Shown here: positions 1 through 13,131 of the stretch, piece after piece
How the letters are laid out: each line of letters starts with the position of its first letter
Numbering within the stretch: position 1 is the stretch's first letter
Translations under genes and position numbers: made by a program
Assembly: GCA_037951105.1 (NCBI GenBank)
Contig: JBAMJV010002989.1
Coordinates: forward strand, 1-64,000
Direction of reading: 5' to 3'
DNA: 64,000 nt
DNA from: Echinarachnius parma
Taxonomy: Eukaryota; Echinodermata; Echinoidea; Clypeasteroida; Echinarachniidae
The notes under the pieces: model-generated
Told to the model about the DNA's origin: nothing
The model's input: only the letters and a program-made list of their open reading frames with translations
The model's database searches: none

Positions 1-384
1 TCATGGCCATGGGCATGTCAACTTAGATTCCGATCACTATAACGGTGCGGATCGCGTGTTCTGTAGTTCTATGTACTGAGCCCTCGATTAAAGCGATATA
101 ACAGTATTGAGAAACGCCCCACACATAAACAAATATGAAATATTACACTTTTATTACCTGCCATGTGAAATAATACATTCATAACTTATATGTTAGTGTA
201 AAGAGTTTACAAAACTGAATAGAACTAAACAAAATCTTATTATTCAATCCAATATTCTGAGCTACTCAATGTATACATCATGTATGCCTATACATGTATT
301 ATAATATCAGTATGTTGAGACCGTTTCGGGCAAACCTAATGTACCATTTTGTATCTCAATTCATGCGCATACCATTAGAAAAAA

Positions 385-632
385 GGCCCCATATTCATAT
401 TCATGAAAGCCCACTAGCTTAGTTCATTGCTAAGTGTATTTTAAATGCGCTGTTTATTAAGCAACAAAAAAGTTTTCCGAGTCCCCAAGTAAGATTAGCT
501 GAGTAAGCTTTAGCTACCCACTAAGTTAACCCTAGTTAGCAACTAAACTATCTTGTGTTTAATTCGTAGCCACGCCATCCAAACAAGACTTAGCAAGGAT
601 CAAAGCTAGCGGGCTTTCATGAATATGGGGCC
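385..632. mobile_element. Small TIR element (MITE), GGCCCCATATTCAT ends
   Basis: Left GGCCCCATATTCATATTCAT and right ATGAATATGGGGCC are inverted. Similarity continues through GAAAGCCC and CTAGCTT on the left and AAGCTAGCGGGCTTTC on the right. About 248 bases, no coding capacity. Confidence 0.8.
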
Positions 633-854
633 AGGCTACTATTTTTGGACATTTTTGCCAAAGGCCTTTTGCTATAACAGTAGCCCCATCTCTCACCCTA
701 TATGTTCCCGTTCTCTCTAAAGAAGGTAAATACACCTGTTCCCTTATACATGCATTACGTTCATCCATTGTCCCCTACACCCCTGCATCTGTGGACATTT
801 CCCCTAGCGGAGGTAATTTCCTGTCGTACAAGGTGTCCACACTATACTACACAA

Positions 855-1110
855 AAGGAAGCGAGTTAGCTCAGTGTTGAGAGCAACTGAGTGCAGTCCG
901 AATCCCGCCACCGGACATCGTTACTCTCTTTTGGAATTTGAGCTAACTCATGTTAGTTGTGTGTTAACGTATACCTCCCCCATGCCTCTGCACTTCGTCC
1001 CTCGGATAGGATTATGGGGGTCCCGTATGAGACATTCAAATTGCATGCACGATGATGAAGAAGAAAAGGAAGACCATGAGTCTCGGGCTCATATAGCTAA
1101 TACGAGTGCT
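855..1110 (+). mobile_element. tRNA-derived SINE-like sequence (degraded)
   Basis: GTTAGCTCAGTGTTGAGAGC resembles a pol III A box, and GTCCGAATCCCGCCACCGG a shortened B box and T arm. Downstream, CGTCCCTCGGATAGGATTAT then GGGGGTCCCGTATGAG resembles the GGGACGTTAAA/GGTCCCGT tail of invertebrate SINEs (from memory). The A to B box spacing is about 13 bases short of a real tRNA, so this is not a functional tRNA gene. Confidence 0.5.
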
Positions 1111-1719
1111 CCATTGCTACAGTTATGTTCTAAAGTTTGGTGTGAACCCGACATTCGGATTATCCCCCGAATCTAAGACTCTGTGTTGAAGTAATGCGAA
1201 GCTCTCGACTCTCGGCTGCTGGACGCATCTAGTGGTCACGTCGCCTTGCTGACCACATCGACAAGGACGTCATTCCCCTTTAATGCATGTCGTTGAAACA
1301 TTAATGACCTCCATCGACGAATGGGTGACCAGTCGCTTCACAGAGAGGAACCATTTACCGTAAAGATATCTATAAATAAAACCATCGTGTCATCCTCCAA
1401 CACTGTATAGAGAGGCAGTGTTAGTTGTGGACAATACACGTAATAATTACTTGATGTATACAAACAGGTGATCGAAATCTTTTTCTGCTAAAGATGAGTC
1501 AGAAAGGTTGAATGGGGATGAATATTTAGTAGTACCTAATGTACCTTTGAATATAAAATATATCACATCACAAAAACGCAATTTCTCATATAAAAGCTAC
1601 ACACAACAGTTTTTTAATGACCGACGATAAAATCGTTTTGAAGAATTCTTTCTATTCTTTGACGGTTATACTGACCTTCCCACCGACTTGCATTGATTGT
1701 GATAGGGACGCCATTCATC

Positions 1720-2830
1720 CGAAATTATGCAATTTCACATCGATCAAACCTCACAATCAATATTGTAAACCAGCCCAACACTTTTGCAAGGACACATAAG
1801 CTACATTAGAAGGAAAAAAAGAAATCAATACAGTTTTGTTTTATTTGTATAAATGTCTCGAAAGCTCCCGCCAAGTTAAGAGCGAACATTCTTTTTAAAT
1901 TCTGATTATGGCCTCTATCCAAACATAATACAAGTCATGTATTTACTCATCATCGTTTAGCATGTTCAAAGAGTATTCCTAACGTGACCACTATTCAGCT
2001 TTGAAGTGGTTGTTGCATTTAGTGTTTAAATGTGCGTCAAAGTAATTTTCGTAACGATTCTGTCCGACCACCAACTTGGACCTTCCAAGGAAAGATATTT
2101 TTTGCTTAACTGCTGCAATTTCAGATCAATCAGACCCAGCACTCAATCATTATTAAACCAGCCCAAGACATATGACTTATTGTGTCATTATATACACACA
2201 CTGATGTGGAAACAAATACATTGAAACGTGTCGTCAATTTGCCGCCAACTGTAGAGAGTGCATTCCTAAACTTCTGGTTCAACCATGTCAACTGTACAGT
2301 GATTGTTGCATGCGCTTTTCCGTCGTGAAATGTGTGTAACGGTGTTACGGCGTGACCTTGCCATCAACTTAAAACATCAATGGCTAGGTATGTTGCTATA
2401 AAATCACCACCACCAAGCTGTTATGGGGGTTAGAGTGCATGTAGTAAATTAATTTTCTGACCAAGGTTGGAATGAAAAGACTATTAAATTGCTGCAATCA
2501 TACATCGATCAAACGTAACTGGCAATCATTTTACCCCGCCCATCACGTACGACGGATATGGTCACATTATCAACACAGACCTCGCTCGTATATCGTCAAC
2601 ATTCGAGAATATTTTTACATAAAACTTGCCACAGCCTCTATTCAAGTTTGCTTCATGCGATGTTTACGTCGAAGAATGTGTGTAACGGTTTAGTTGACCT
2701 TGCAAACTCATTGGTATGTGCAATAACTCAATTTCATGCCTATGGCTTGGAATAGAAATACTAAATTGCTGCAATTTGATATCGATCGAGCCTAACAGGC
2801 AGTCATGTCAACCCACCCAACACGTAGAAC
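1720..2830 (+). repeat. Diverged tandem repeat, about 280-390-bp period, 4 copies
   Basis: A block reading (A)TTGCTGCAAT..ATCGATCAAAC..CAATCATT..CAGCCCAACA recurs at about 1721, 2107, 2485 and 2764. Each copy is heavily substituted. The short open frames here follow this periodicity and are not taken as genes. Confidence 0.7.
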
Positions 2831-3189
2831 GTGAGAAGAATATAGAGTCAGTCCCACTGATTTGAAATATTGTAATGTTCAACGTATGAAAATCGTATCT
2901 ACAACGTTTCATGAAGTGAGCTTATTTCGTGTATATATCAAATTGATATTGTATTTATCGTTAGATCAAAAGCAGAACAATTATATCGTTACACACATTT
3001 ACCTGTTGAATAAACACTATTACAATACTAAGCACCATGGATAAGTATATGATATATGTGGTCGTACTCGTGCAGATTTCATCGAAATGCCACGCCATGA
3101 TGTATGCGAGCTATTTAGGCCCATGTTAACTGTGAAGCACAGTGTGAGGAGAGATTATAATAAACTTCATTGATGGTTATGCGTGTATG

Positions 3190-3360
3190 TCCAGGTTGAC
3201 CCCCGGAAGTGAACCATGCACAAAATAGTTCAGGGTGTGCTTTGGAAACGGGTTGTGAACAGCTCATGCTTTGCGTGTGCAGGTTGACCCCGGAAGTAAA
3301 CCATGAACCAAAGCAGCGTGAAATGCAGTTTTGGTATAGAACAGGTTGGCCTCGGAAGTC
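3190..3360 (+). repeat. Short tandem block, AGGTTGACCCCGGAAGT, 3 copies
   Basis: AGGTTGAC(C)CCCGGAAGTGAACCATG recurs near 3192, 3281 and 3343 with spacings of about 90 and 62 bases. Confidence 0.75.
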
Positions 3361-3419
3361 AATACCATGGACCACTGGAGTGTCAAATCTATTCACTGCA
3401 TAATACAGTTTTGGGCTAT

Positions 3420-4817
3420 TTTTGAAGGCGTGATCAATGGGCCATGATCCTTGTTAAAACACTTGGTACAATACTTATTAACTTAGTATACCACGTAGGT
3501 CACACCTACGTGTTTTTCATTCCCTTGCCATGTTCAAAGAATGGTCACTAAAACGTGAAATCGATCCACACTATTGGTCTGGTGTATTAGTATTGTTTAA
3601 TTGATAGGTTAACATGTTCCTTATTACATTTTGCAACCCTCATAGAGTTAGTGCAGCGACTAACATGTCCCCGCACGCAACGGGTTAATGTGCATAGGAA
3701 AGTGTTGCTATCTACGTTAGATGTGAAACTATTAAAGGCGCTCGGTTGTCAGGACGGGGAGCGCTATTTAAAGACCTCACAATGGGTGATTTCAAGCACG
3801 ATGTTAGAGGCTGGTGTTAGGGTTATCTCAACTCCAACACCAACACCAACACCGAATCGCCGCGCGCGCTATGTTGCTAACACAGTCATTCACCCTAGAT
3901 AATAGCACTATACACTCGGTTATTGTCGGTTTAGAGACTAGGTACGTTAAATCATCTAAAATGCAACATATAATGAGGTGAAACAGTGTCAACAACGTAC
4001 ATGCTCCAAACAGAGCTAATAATATGAAACTTATTTTAAATGTTTTTATTTTTTCAATAACAATCGATACACGGTGAAAACTTTCCTCGATTGATATTGC
4101 ATGGCGATCATCCTTACCAGATACGTTTAACGCTATGGATACGTATCTGATTTGAAATTGGAGCAAGTACTCTTAAAAGCATGGACCCTTTAACATTAAA
4201 CGCATTATCAATTATTACTGTGGGATGCGACCGCATGCATTAGCTGTTATTCGGAGTTACGTGACAAACAACATCGTGGAACACGGAATGTTGCAACGCT
4301 CTTGGCCATGAATGCGTAAAGAATAATACTCAAATCAAATTAATGGTGACATTGATAGATGCGTCTCGCCTTGTTAAAGGTTATACAAACATGGACAGCA
4401 AGATTCGAATTATTCAGATGACTCGTTAGCTACATGAATGTCTATTTGACAAACTTCTAAGTACAATTTAATTAAAGGCAACAAATTGATATCGTTTGCT
4501 TTAACACAATTTACAATCCAGTATTCACTTATAGTCGTAATTACTTATTAATAATAAAAAAATACCTCGTCTTGCAAACAAAAATTAAATGAATCTGAAA
4601 ATACAACTACCTTGGATTATAATCACATTTCCATTTCGAGATGTCCTCCCAAGGCTCCAACCCATCAGTAATGAAACCAAATGCCTTATCTTTGACTTAC
4701 AAATAACATGAATAACGGAAATATTATTTGTTTGCATAAAATCCAACTTGCTCTATTCCACGTGCAGCTGCAAAACTTGGATTCTATATATGCAATGTGA
4801 TGACTTTCATATCACAA
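3420..4817. other. No recognised gene
   Basis: AT-rich unique-looking DNA. The two frames of 83 and 112 codons overlap each other on opposite strands and show no domain; a short CAACAC run is at 3832-3853. Confidence 0.6.
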
Positions 4818-5100
4818 GGATACATCAGTGACGCACTTAGCCACTCGGTGGCGAAGCCACATAGGGGTGGAGGGGAGGGGGGGGGGGGGGGGGCACGGGG
4901 CACGTGCCCCCCCCCAATACTATGATCAATGCAACGGATAAGAGGAACACTCTTTACAAAAAGAAAGAAATAGATAAAGTGTGCCCCTCCCCAATATTAA
5001 GGTGCCCCTTCCCTCAATATTTGTGGTGTCCCCCTCCCTCAATAATTTGCGTTTCCCTCCCCCAATCAGTCCAATCACGCTACGCCACTAAGCCACTTTA
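4818..5100. mobile_element. Degraded GTGGCG-type element with a G run
   Basis: Bounded by GTGGCGAAGCCAC on the left and GCTACGCCACTAAGCCAC on the right. Contains a 20-plus-base G run and a GGGCACGTGCCC palindrome, as in the complete CAGTGGCGTAGC element at 59031-59279. The TIRs are imperfect, so limits are approximate. Confidence 0.5.
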
Positions 5101-5864
5101 CAAATTTGATTTATAGGCTCCGTAGTCAGTCTAGAGCAACGTTTAATCTTCTGATGTAATAAAAATAGAAGATTGCTATTTCAGTAGTACAGCACGCAGA
5201 CAAACTGAATACATTATGTAAATGTTGCAAAATGTATGTTGTACGAATAAGTGAGTAATGGAATACGTAATGTATACTTGTATTTATACGTACACAATAC
5301 ATCAACCAAATTTTGAGTGGATATACACCAGCCGGTATAGCCACATACGGTATCAACTGCAAGATTAGTCCGAAAAATCAGACAATGTTTCGAGGGTTCT
5401 TTGACGATTTGTGTTTTCTCACTCGTTCTCGGGATGGAGGGGATAGTATGACGTCATAATATTAAAGCACCCCTCCAGAACGAGGTGAATTTTTATGTCT
5501 ACTGCAAGATGTACAAATCCTATCAAGTTTGTGTAGCGGAAAACATTCAATCTTCCAGATGCGTAGCTAGGGGATGCAAGGAGGGCAACTATCGCCCCCA
5601 TGTCAATTCTTACCGCCTCACTGCCCCCTTCAGTTCCTTAAAATAAGTGTTAGAAATACTCAAACACGGTTTAATTTGTTGCCAACTTGCCATGATACCT
5701 CTTCAAGCTATTTGGGGCACAGTCCTCAAATATATAATGAACACATAATAACAAAGGGTTGAAAGTCATACCATGTATCATGAGATTATGTTGAACAAAT
5801 ATGAATCAAATCAAGTCAAAGCTAAAGTAACACATCCAGGTCGGTATTTCACAAAGCAATATTT

Positions 5865-6073
5865 TGTCATCATGACAAATTTGTCATAATTACCAATTTT
5901 TATGGTGGCATTACGGGGACCTTTTGCCCAAAATTTGGCAAAATTTTTGCCAAAATTTAGCCAAATTATACGAATTTGGCTAAAATTTGGCAAAGTTTTG
6001 GCAAAATTTAGGCCTAAATGTCCTTATAATGCCACCATAAAAATCTGTCATTATGACAAATTTGTCATGATGA
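5865..6073. repeat. About 209-bp near-perfect palindrome
   Basis: The arms meet near 5969. Outer arms read TGTCATCATGACAAATTTGT on the left and ACAAATTTGTCATGATGACC on the right. Both arms hold TTTTTATGGTGGCATTA or its complement, and the centre is AAATTTAGCCAAATT/AATTTGGCTAAAATTT. No room for a gene; a foldback element or cruciform-prone site. Confidence 0.9.
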
Positions 6074-6379
6074 CCTCCGATAAACGGCGTGCCCCAAAAC
6101 AGGAAAATTCGCGCTTTGCAGTTATTCCCTGCCCATCCCCCATTAAGGTTTATCCTGGCACTGCCACTAATACTTGTTTTGTAGTGTAATTTCCAAGTCA
6201 AGCCCCGATGTACTTGTCTAAATAAGGGAATGGTCATCACCCTGTACACAGCATCGGAACGCACAAACAGAGTGTAAATCACATTGGAACGCGCAAACAG
6301 ACTACTGTATATGAACTATAAATCACTTGTTTAATCGCATGTACAATGATGTAAGCGATGTCCGTGACACGCTAACTGG

Positions 6380-6541
6380 CGCGGTCCGTGACACAAACGA
6401 CCACCCCTAGACACACATTTCGTCACGTTATTGGAAGATTAAAGGGGTGATTTTGTTAAATGTGCTCACTGACATAAACGAACACCACGAGACTTAATTA
6501 CATTTGGTCACGTCATCGAAAGATTAAAGGAGTGATTGTGT
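6380..6541 (+). repeat. Tandem duplication of about 80 bp
   Basis: GACACAAACGACCACC..GGAAGATTAAAGGGGTGATT is followed by GACATAAACGAACACC..CGAAAGATTAAAGGAGTGATT; diverged but collinear. Confidence 0.75.
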
Positions 6542-6749
6542 TTTGCGGAATGTGTTTTTAACCTACAACTATCTTCAACAGGATGGTGCATGAGCGAGAC
6601 TGGGAGGTCGAATTGTCATACTAACGCTGGTTTAGCTTTGAACTTATTTATGCTTAAAAGAGGTTGTTATTTTCTATTACATCGTTGCTTATACAATTCC
6701 TCTTGCATCCATTTATTACCACCCCTTTATTCTCAGTCTGACCAAGTAA

Positions 6750-6942
6750 GTATGAACGATTACATTTAACAATCAATTTTACCAAATGCACATTTACTTT
6801 ATCCAATAACTTATTATCTTTAAGTTTTAGCACGGTCGCCAAAAGTCAAATATGAAAAATTACATTTACCAATCAATCGTACCAGCTTATTTACCTTATC
6901 CAATAACTTGTTTTCTTTCAATTTTAGCGTGGTCACCAATGC
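6750..6942 (+). repeat. Tandem duplication of about 95 bp
   Basis: Two collinear copies, 6750-6842 and 6848-6942, sharing GATTACATTTA..CAATCAAT..CTTTATCCAATAACTT..TTTTAGC..GGTC.CCA. Confidence 0.8.
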
Positions 6943-7699
6943 CTCAGTTGTCCTTCGATACTTTCAGTTCTTATTTATTACGAACGTTATTCCAAGTAGC
7001 GTGGGCTAGGGCACCGATCGTAAATTTTGACGATTAAATAAAATGATCACGATAAACAGACATCTCCGAGATGAATCCATCAATTATACTGTACCAAACA
7101 CGTTTATTTCGATTACGACAGAGTACATGTACCGTACTTATTTTTATAACTTGCTCTCTCTATTTCTTTGTAAGGTAAGCATCAAAGAGATGTCTCTCTG
7201 CGTGTTTATGATGTCAACCGAACTGCCATGTGTACTTATAATTATTTTTCAACGAGTTCAGTTGAAAGACCCGTTTAAAGACGATTTGAACCCGATTATT
7301 GTTTGGACCAGTCCTGAAAGGATTTTAAATAATCTTAACATTAAACTGGTTCTAAGAAAGGTATATTCAAATATGTTACATTTGACATAACGAAAATGAG
7401 ATGAATATTCACTCATCACGGTGCAATATCATGTCTGTTGCATATTATATGGTGAGAAAAAAGAACATGGGGATATTCATGATGTCCATTACCGCTGAAA
7501 AACAAGAAGAAGGAAAGACAATAAATTGGAAGGCAGTTTCAAGGAAGATGGTGAAAGCGTGAAAGCCATTTACAAGTCACGCCTTCAGCACCCAACCCAT
7601 TATCGTCGCGTAATTGAATCGAGGCAAGGATAGAACATTATACTATCGAATTTAACCATGTTAGCGCGGACATCCACCTACACCTTCGAGCAGCACTAG

Positions 7700-8420
7700 C
7701 TGCCTTCCAGGGCTGAATCATGGCGGCTACTGAGGTTATGTAAGGATATTCCCAACTCATTTCTTGATTTACAAACCTTCGAAAAACAAACGAACCTGTA
7801 GCATAACAAACCACCGTGAGCATAATGAGACATCTGAATAACAAACCCTAAGCATAACGAACCTTCAGAACAACGAACGTTCAACTTAACGAACGTTCCG
7901 AATGAAAATATTCCACTAACACATTTCAGCAGCACCGCCTTCTAGCATGTCTAGGGCTGAATTATGGCGGCTACTTAGGTTATGGCTTATAAGAATACAC
8001 GTTTTAAGTAATAACGTATTGTATTCCTTCGGATAACAAACCTTCAACATAACGAACTTGCCAAGGGTATATGGTATGCCCTATCCTAACGATACAGCTG
8101 GCGAACCTTTAGCATAACGAACATTTTGAATAACAAACTTCGGAATAGTGTGCCTTCAGCAAATAACGAACATTCGGAATAACAAACGTCCAACAAAACG
8201 AACATTTGGAATAACAAACGTCCAACATATAACGAACATTCGGATAAACGAACAGTCGGAATAACATACGTGCAACATAACGAACGTTCGGATAAAAGAA
8301 CATTCGGAATAACAAACGTCCAACATAACGAACATTTGGATAAACGAACATTCGAAATAACGAATCTTTGGCGTATAGAATCTGCGAATCGGAATAACAA
8401 GTCTTCAGCATGACGAACCT
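7700..8420 (+). repeat. Degenerate satellite: ATAACGAACATTCGGAATAACAAACGTCCAAC-type units
   Basis: AACGAAC, ATTCGG, AATAACAAAC and GTCCAAC recur in order with a period of roughly 30-35 bases, best kept at 8160-8370. A second scale exists: CAGGGCTGAATCATGGCGGC (7710-7729) recurs at about 7950-7970. The minus-strand frames over it (YPNVRYVGRLLF-like repeats) are products of the repeat. Confidence 0.85.
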
Positions 8421-9633
8421 ATAGAATCCAACACATGCCCATATTCCCGAGGCAAATTTGTGCAAAACAATAGAGGCATTCATGTCCCATTAAATTGTAT
8501 CGTATTTGTTTATCTTACATGTTGCAACTGTCGATGGTTTCTTATTATAGTCCTTACCATTCTCTATAAGTCATCTTTGTTTTCTCCTACTCTCTCAATG
8601 TCTTTATTTCCGTTGTTGATCACAAGGAACCTTTTATCATGTTTATTGTCTACTTGTTTTTCATTATTGGGAAACAGAAACGATTCGCATAATGAAATCA
8701 ACTCACTTTCCAGAGAGGGTATAGTCCGACAACATTTACCTGATCCCGATAGACAATATAATGTGGCCTCCCTCTGCATTTCATTCTACCGGAGAAATAT
8801 ATTACGCAACAAAGTGCAATCGTTCAGTTTGGGGACAATCAATTTTAGAATGTAGAAACACTGGATGCATTTCCATAACTCTTAAAAACATAACTCGCGC
8901 AGCTCTGTCAGTAGTATTATATTGTTTACGGTACGAATATGCACCTATGATACCGTTAGGGTTAATTTAGTTTGTATCTCCTTGGATCTATTTAAATGGG
9001 GAACTCCGTAAAGTGTAATTGAGGAGAGGGAATTTGGAGCTTGATTGGAATCAATCGTACAGCACTCTCGTGTCTGATTGGAAAAATAGCCGGCGAATCC
9101 GCTGACAAAGAGATGGAAATGCAAAACGAATAAATGTACATAAATATATATTTCAGAATTGTCTGAAAAAATAGAGCTACATTACGTGTAAAGAGGCAAC
9201 AATGTCTCGTGTTTATCATGTATTGTCGGGAGTACAGTAATCTCGATGTGTTATGAATGATATAATAATTTTATTGCATTCGTATTATATCATTGAATTT
9301 CAAACACAATAAAAACCTGAAGGAATTTGTTTGGAATTATTATCTAGTCTGATGATTGGTATAGAGTTCACATAGTATTGGAATACGTACAAACAAAAAT
9401 GCAAAATGCTACCCAGTTTCTAGCCCCGAGTACTTTTTGCAATGTTCCTCCATTTTTAGTATACACAAAAATATATTTTATTTTGTATGTGCACTTGTCT
9501 ATATCCAGGTTAGATATGAAAGTGGCATTGTAAGGTTACATCTTCACGCTTCATATGCAGGAAAGGAGACCACTGAAAATTGCATTCCCTCGGATTGGGC
9601 GATTAAATGTCCCGTGTTTGAGGCAGTCACACC

Positions 9634-10031
9634 TTAAAGTGATCCATCAACTTAATATTTATTCCCAAAAGTAATATTTGAGATTTTGATCATATACCAA
9701 TTTCATTATAAGATTCTTCAGAATGATACGTGAGATTTTCATAGAAAAGGAATAATATTTACCTAGTGAAAACAGAGAAAATCAATGTCTGGTTTTATCC
9801 CGATCGTTCGCGTGAAGTATCCGAATTTAGGTACTATATGGACGATTTAATATCAGAATGCGGATACTCTTGATAACAAAATTAATCTTAAATATCTCCA
9901 TAATTAGGGAGACTTAAAATTAGAACCCATTTCATTTTCTGTTACCATAACCCAAACAACAAGGTACAAGAGACGTGTGAAAGCTCCAAGTAATTTGGTT
10001 GAATTTTGACAAAGTTAATGGATTACTTTAA
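9634..10031. mobile_element. TIR element, TTAAAGTGATCCAT family (copy 1)
   Basis: Left TTAAAGTGATCCATCAACTT and right AAAGTTAATGGATTACTTTAA are inverted. The interior CCGATCGTTCGCGTGAAGTA is shared with 35416-35848. About 398 bases, non-coding. Confidence 0.85.
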
Positions 10032-12670
10032 GTACGAATGAACCTAGTCTACCCCTTGGAAAGAGTAGGTTGTTACAGGTTTATGTATACATAATTATAG
10101 ATGTATAATGTAAAAATAATTAAACACATCGTGTTCCAAGAGTATTTTCTTATGATAATATAGGAAATAAGACTCCATGATGATGCATTTTCTTCCTCCT
10201 CATCTTTAGATTCCCTCTTCGTATTCCTCTTACTCGTCCTTCTAACGTATACAGCAGGTAAGTCTGAGAATATAGAACATATCAGACGGGGACATTCTCT
10301 GAGCAGATGTTATACTGGTATATTACTCCAGAATTTCATCACGACATGGGATTCTAGTATATCATTTGACAAAGTGATGGAGTACTTGGTGTTGTTTTTA
10401 TATTAGCCGGTCGTGAAATATATCCAGCGTGGCCTGATAATGACATTAACGTTATTAACGTTGCCATTCCTAACATCAGACTTCTATCTGACTTTGCGTT
10501 CATGTTGTCACATCTATTGCTCCTTGAACCATCAGATGACACAGTATCACTCGCTCCTCGAAGTATCTCGACATCTGGCCTACGGTATTGGGGATGCCAT
10601 CCATGTTATCCATATTATTTGGGTATAACATTTCACACAAGTTATTGTCATTTAGGACTTACTACACATGCCGTTATTTGGGAACTTTCAAAGTGCTATT
10701 CTATGTTTTCCTATTTCAACGCAACATTAGTTGTAATATTCGAATACTGTTTTACATATGATTACACATGACATGAAACATAATCTTTCAAGAATCCCGG
10801 ATAAACCATATTATATTTGTTAATTATCATGTATATTATATACTTATGGTAATTTTCCCTTTAATATTAACAAAATAATAAATAAAAACATGTACATCTA
10901 CGTTCAGAGTATCTTTTAAAAATATATATAATATGTCTTCTTCCAGGCATTTAAATGAGTTTAGAAGAAGGAGATCGTGTTCATTACTCAGGTTTTTAAT
11001 TAGGTAACCAGGGTCATGCGTCATTTTGTCCGACAAATAAGTTTCCCCATCCAGCACACGCCGATACTACTACACACACGCATACCCGGCTGAGGGTATA
11101 GGGTATTAAAGCCAATGCACCTTAGCGCACCTGCTATCGCAAGGAAGTGCTTCTAAAGGGGGGTTAAATTAACTCTCGTTGCCCCCCGTGCACGCCAATT
11201 GCTCTTCGCGTATGGCGTTTAACTACGTTAGCCCATCAAATATAGGCAAATGGTTGACTGCGGATAGCGTGTAACCACGTTACAGAACGGAGCATAAAAG
11301 TGCCGTCTTTTGCCATTAACCTCTCTATATCTTGTTCATCTGGCGGACTGGTTAAGGAAGGAACTCTGCGGGTCTGCGATCGACATCACACGTTATGGAT
11401 CGACCTGCGAATCGAAAATGACACCTACCTACTCCGGAGATGGCGGGAGGGGGAAGAGTAAGGGGACTTTCGCCCCCTGCATCCCCCTTACGCGAGGACT
11501 CTTCTCCTCACCCTTCCCTATGTCAACGCTGTCCACCCTTTGTTAGATAACAAATAAACATAATGAATGGTAAGGGTATATATTTTGGCTCGGCGCTCTA
11601 CCCACGTATAGGTATTAATTATTGCCCCCCTTTTATTTGCCCCCTTTTAGTTGACCCTGGTACGGCACCGTTCATCCTGACTTAGACGTACTTAACACAC
11701 ACATTTCCATTTGCGTCATTAATATCCAGTATCTAGAAAGACGCAAGCTTTTAGTTAGTTATTTTCAGTATTTTCCACATCCCTCGGCATAGCAAATTTC
11801 GCAATTTTCGCATAGATATTTTTGTAACGATTTGACGTAATATAAGAAAATATTTTTTCAGTCACCTGAACCTTGCAATTCTGCTCAACTTGACAAAAGG
11901 CATACATTGATTTGTGGCATTAAATATGATTGATTTATTTACATAGCGTTGCCATCGTTGTTCAATAGCCTTTATTTTTCTACTCAAGTCGCAATTTGTC
12001 ATAACTTAGACCCCTCCTTTTACACTATAAATATATGCAAACAATACGTCAGTATACGTATAGGAATGACAAAGTAGTATGCGTGCTTATATACACATTA
12101 ATGGTTATACGACCTTGTTAAATACGAGGCACGTATAGTGATAAAGTTGCTTTTGTTTATAAGATGTAATGCGTGTGTGTCATTTATTGATTTATATGAA
12201 ATATAGGTGTCTAACATTTTGATAGAAGTGATATAAATTTTGTCTTCGGTTCATTTCATATTCACTGGACAAGGTTCGGCATCTGCAGTCAAAACAAACT
12301 GAAGCAGTATCGAACATCGTAATTACAGTTGCAGTACTGTTGTTTTCACTGCCGTAACATCATTTCGTTGTCGTAAAATCCCCGTGTTTATAAGAAAATA
12401 CTTCAATTATGTGACAGTTATCGGCTCATTTAAAATCATTATGAGGTGAATTCCTGTCACTGATTTAATAGCGCTTCACGGGAGATCGAGCGAGCCTTGT
12501 TATCAAAACAAAATCATATAAAACAAGCACCGTAAGCTTGACATTGATTAATCCATTGCTCTTGTGAACAGGGTGGACCATGTAATATCTAAATGCGAAT
12601 TACAAACACTGAGAACGGATTGGTTTAATAACTACTGCACCTTTTTTCAATTCGATTGTCTTGCTGATTA
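10032..12670. other. No recognised gene
   Basis: Unique-looking AT-rich DNA. A GC-richer part at 11050-11560 includes GGCGGACTGGTTAAGGAAGG, faintly like a tRNA A box, but no B box at the right distance was found. Confidence 0.6.
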
Positions 12671-12750
12671 TAAATTTACTGTCATTTTTAATGTGCAGGT
12701 TTTGGTTACTAAAGCTCAGCCTTACCAAAACTGTACCACCCCTTTAAAGT
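12671..12750. mobile_element. Partial TTAAAGGGGTAGT-family element
   Basis: TGTGCAGGTTTTGGTTACTA then CCTTACCAAAACTGTACCAC and CCCTTTAAA match one end of the complete elements at 33038 and 38131. Only one end is present. Confidence 0.75.
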
Positions 12751-12805
12751 TACTGAGTCGTTAGATTTATATGATGGCGCACATGACAGCGTCATGTTTT
12801 CAGAA

Positions 12806-13131
12806 CCTGGGGGTTTTCACACATATTCTAAATTGAACTTAACTCTAAGTTGGACCTTAAAAATATTGAAAGTCAATCGTAGCCTTGGAATAAAACACAT
12901 TCAAAAGCAAACAAAATGCAATTATATGAGACCCATAACAAACATTTATATCAATAAATTCAAGGCTCTGTGATATAATAACTAAATAACATTGCTGTTT
13001 TTTTAAAACTTAATGTATGTCTTTTTAAAAGAACTGTTTAAACAATATTACAAAGAAATAAAGGCTTTCCATAGTAGGTAGGTCAAACTTGGAGTTAAGT
13101 TCAACTTAGAATAGTTGTGAAACACCCCAGG
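12806..13131. mobile_element. TIR element with CCTGGGG ends
   Basis: Left CCTGGGGGTTTTCACACATA and right TAGTTGTGAAACACCCCAGG are inverted. Similarity continues through TTCTAAATTGAACTTAACTC, giving TIRs of about 45 bases. About 326 bases, non-coding interior. Confidence 0.88.

Noticed and set aside
7264..7361. Possible exon (QLKDPFKDDLNPIIVWTSPE..) between CAACGAGTTCAG and AAG|GTATAT
   Set aside because: Faintly like an integrin-alpha segment, but the acceptor has a poor pyrimidine tract and no matching exon was found nearby; too weak to call.
8086..8483. Minus-strand frames of 104 and 124 codons with repeated YPNVRYVGRLLF-like units
   Set aside because: Two overlapping frames read the same degenerate satellite; the periodicity is in the DNA, and neither frame has a start or splice context.
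11330..11420. tRNA-like GGCGGACTGGTTAAGG stretch
   Set aside because: No B box at the expected distance and no cloverleaf.
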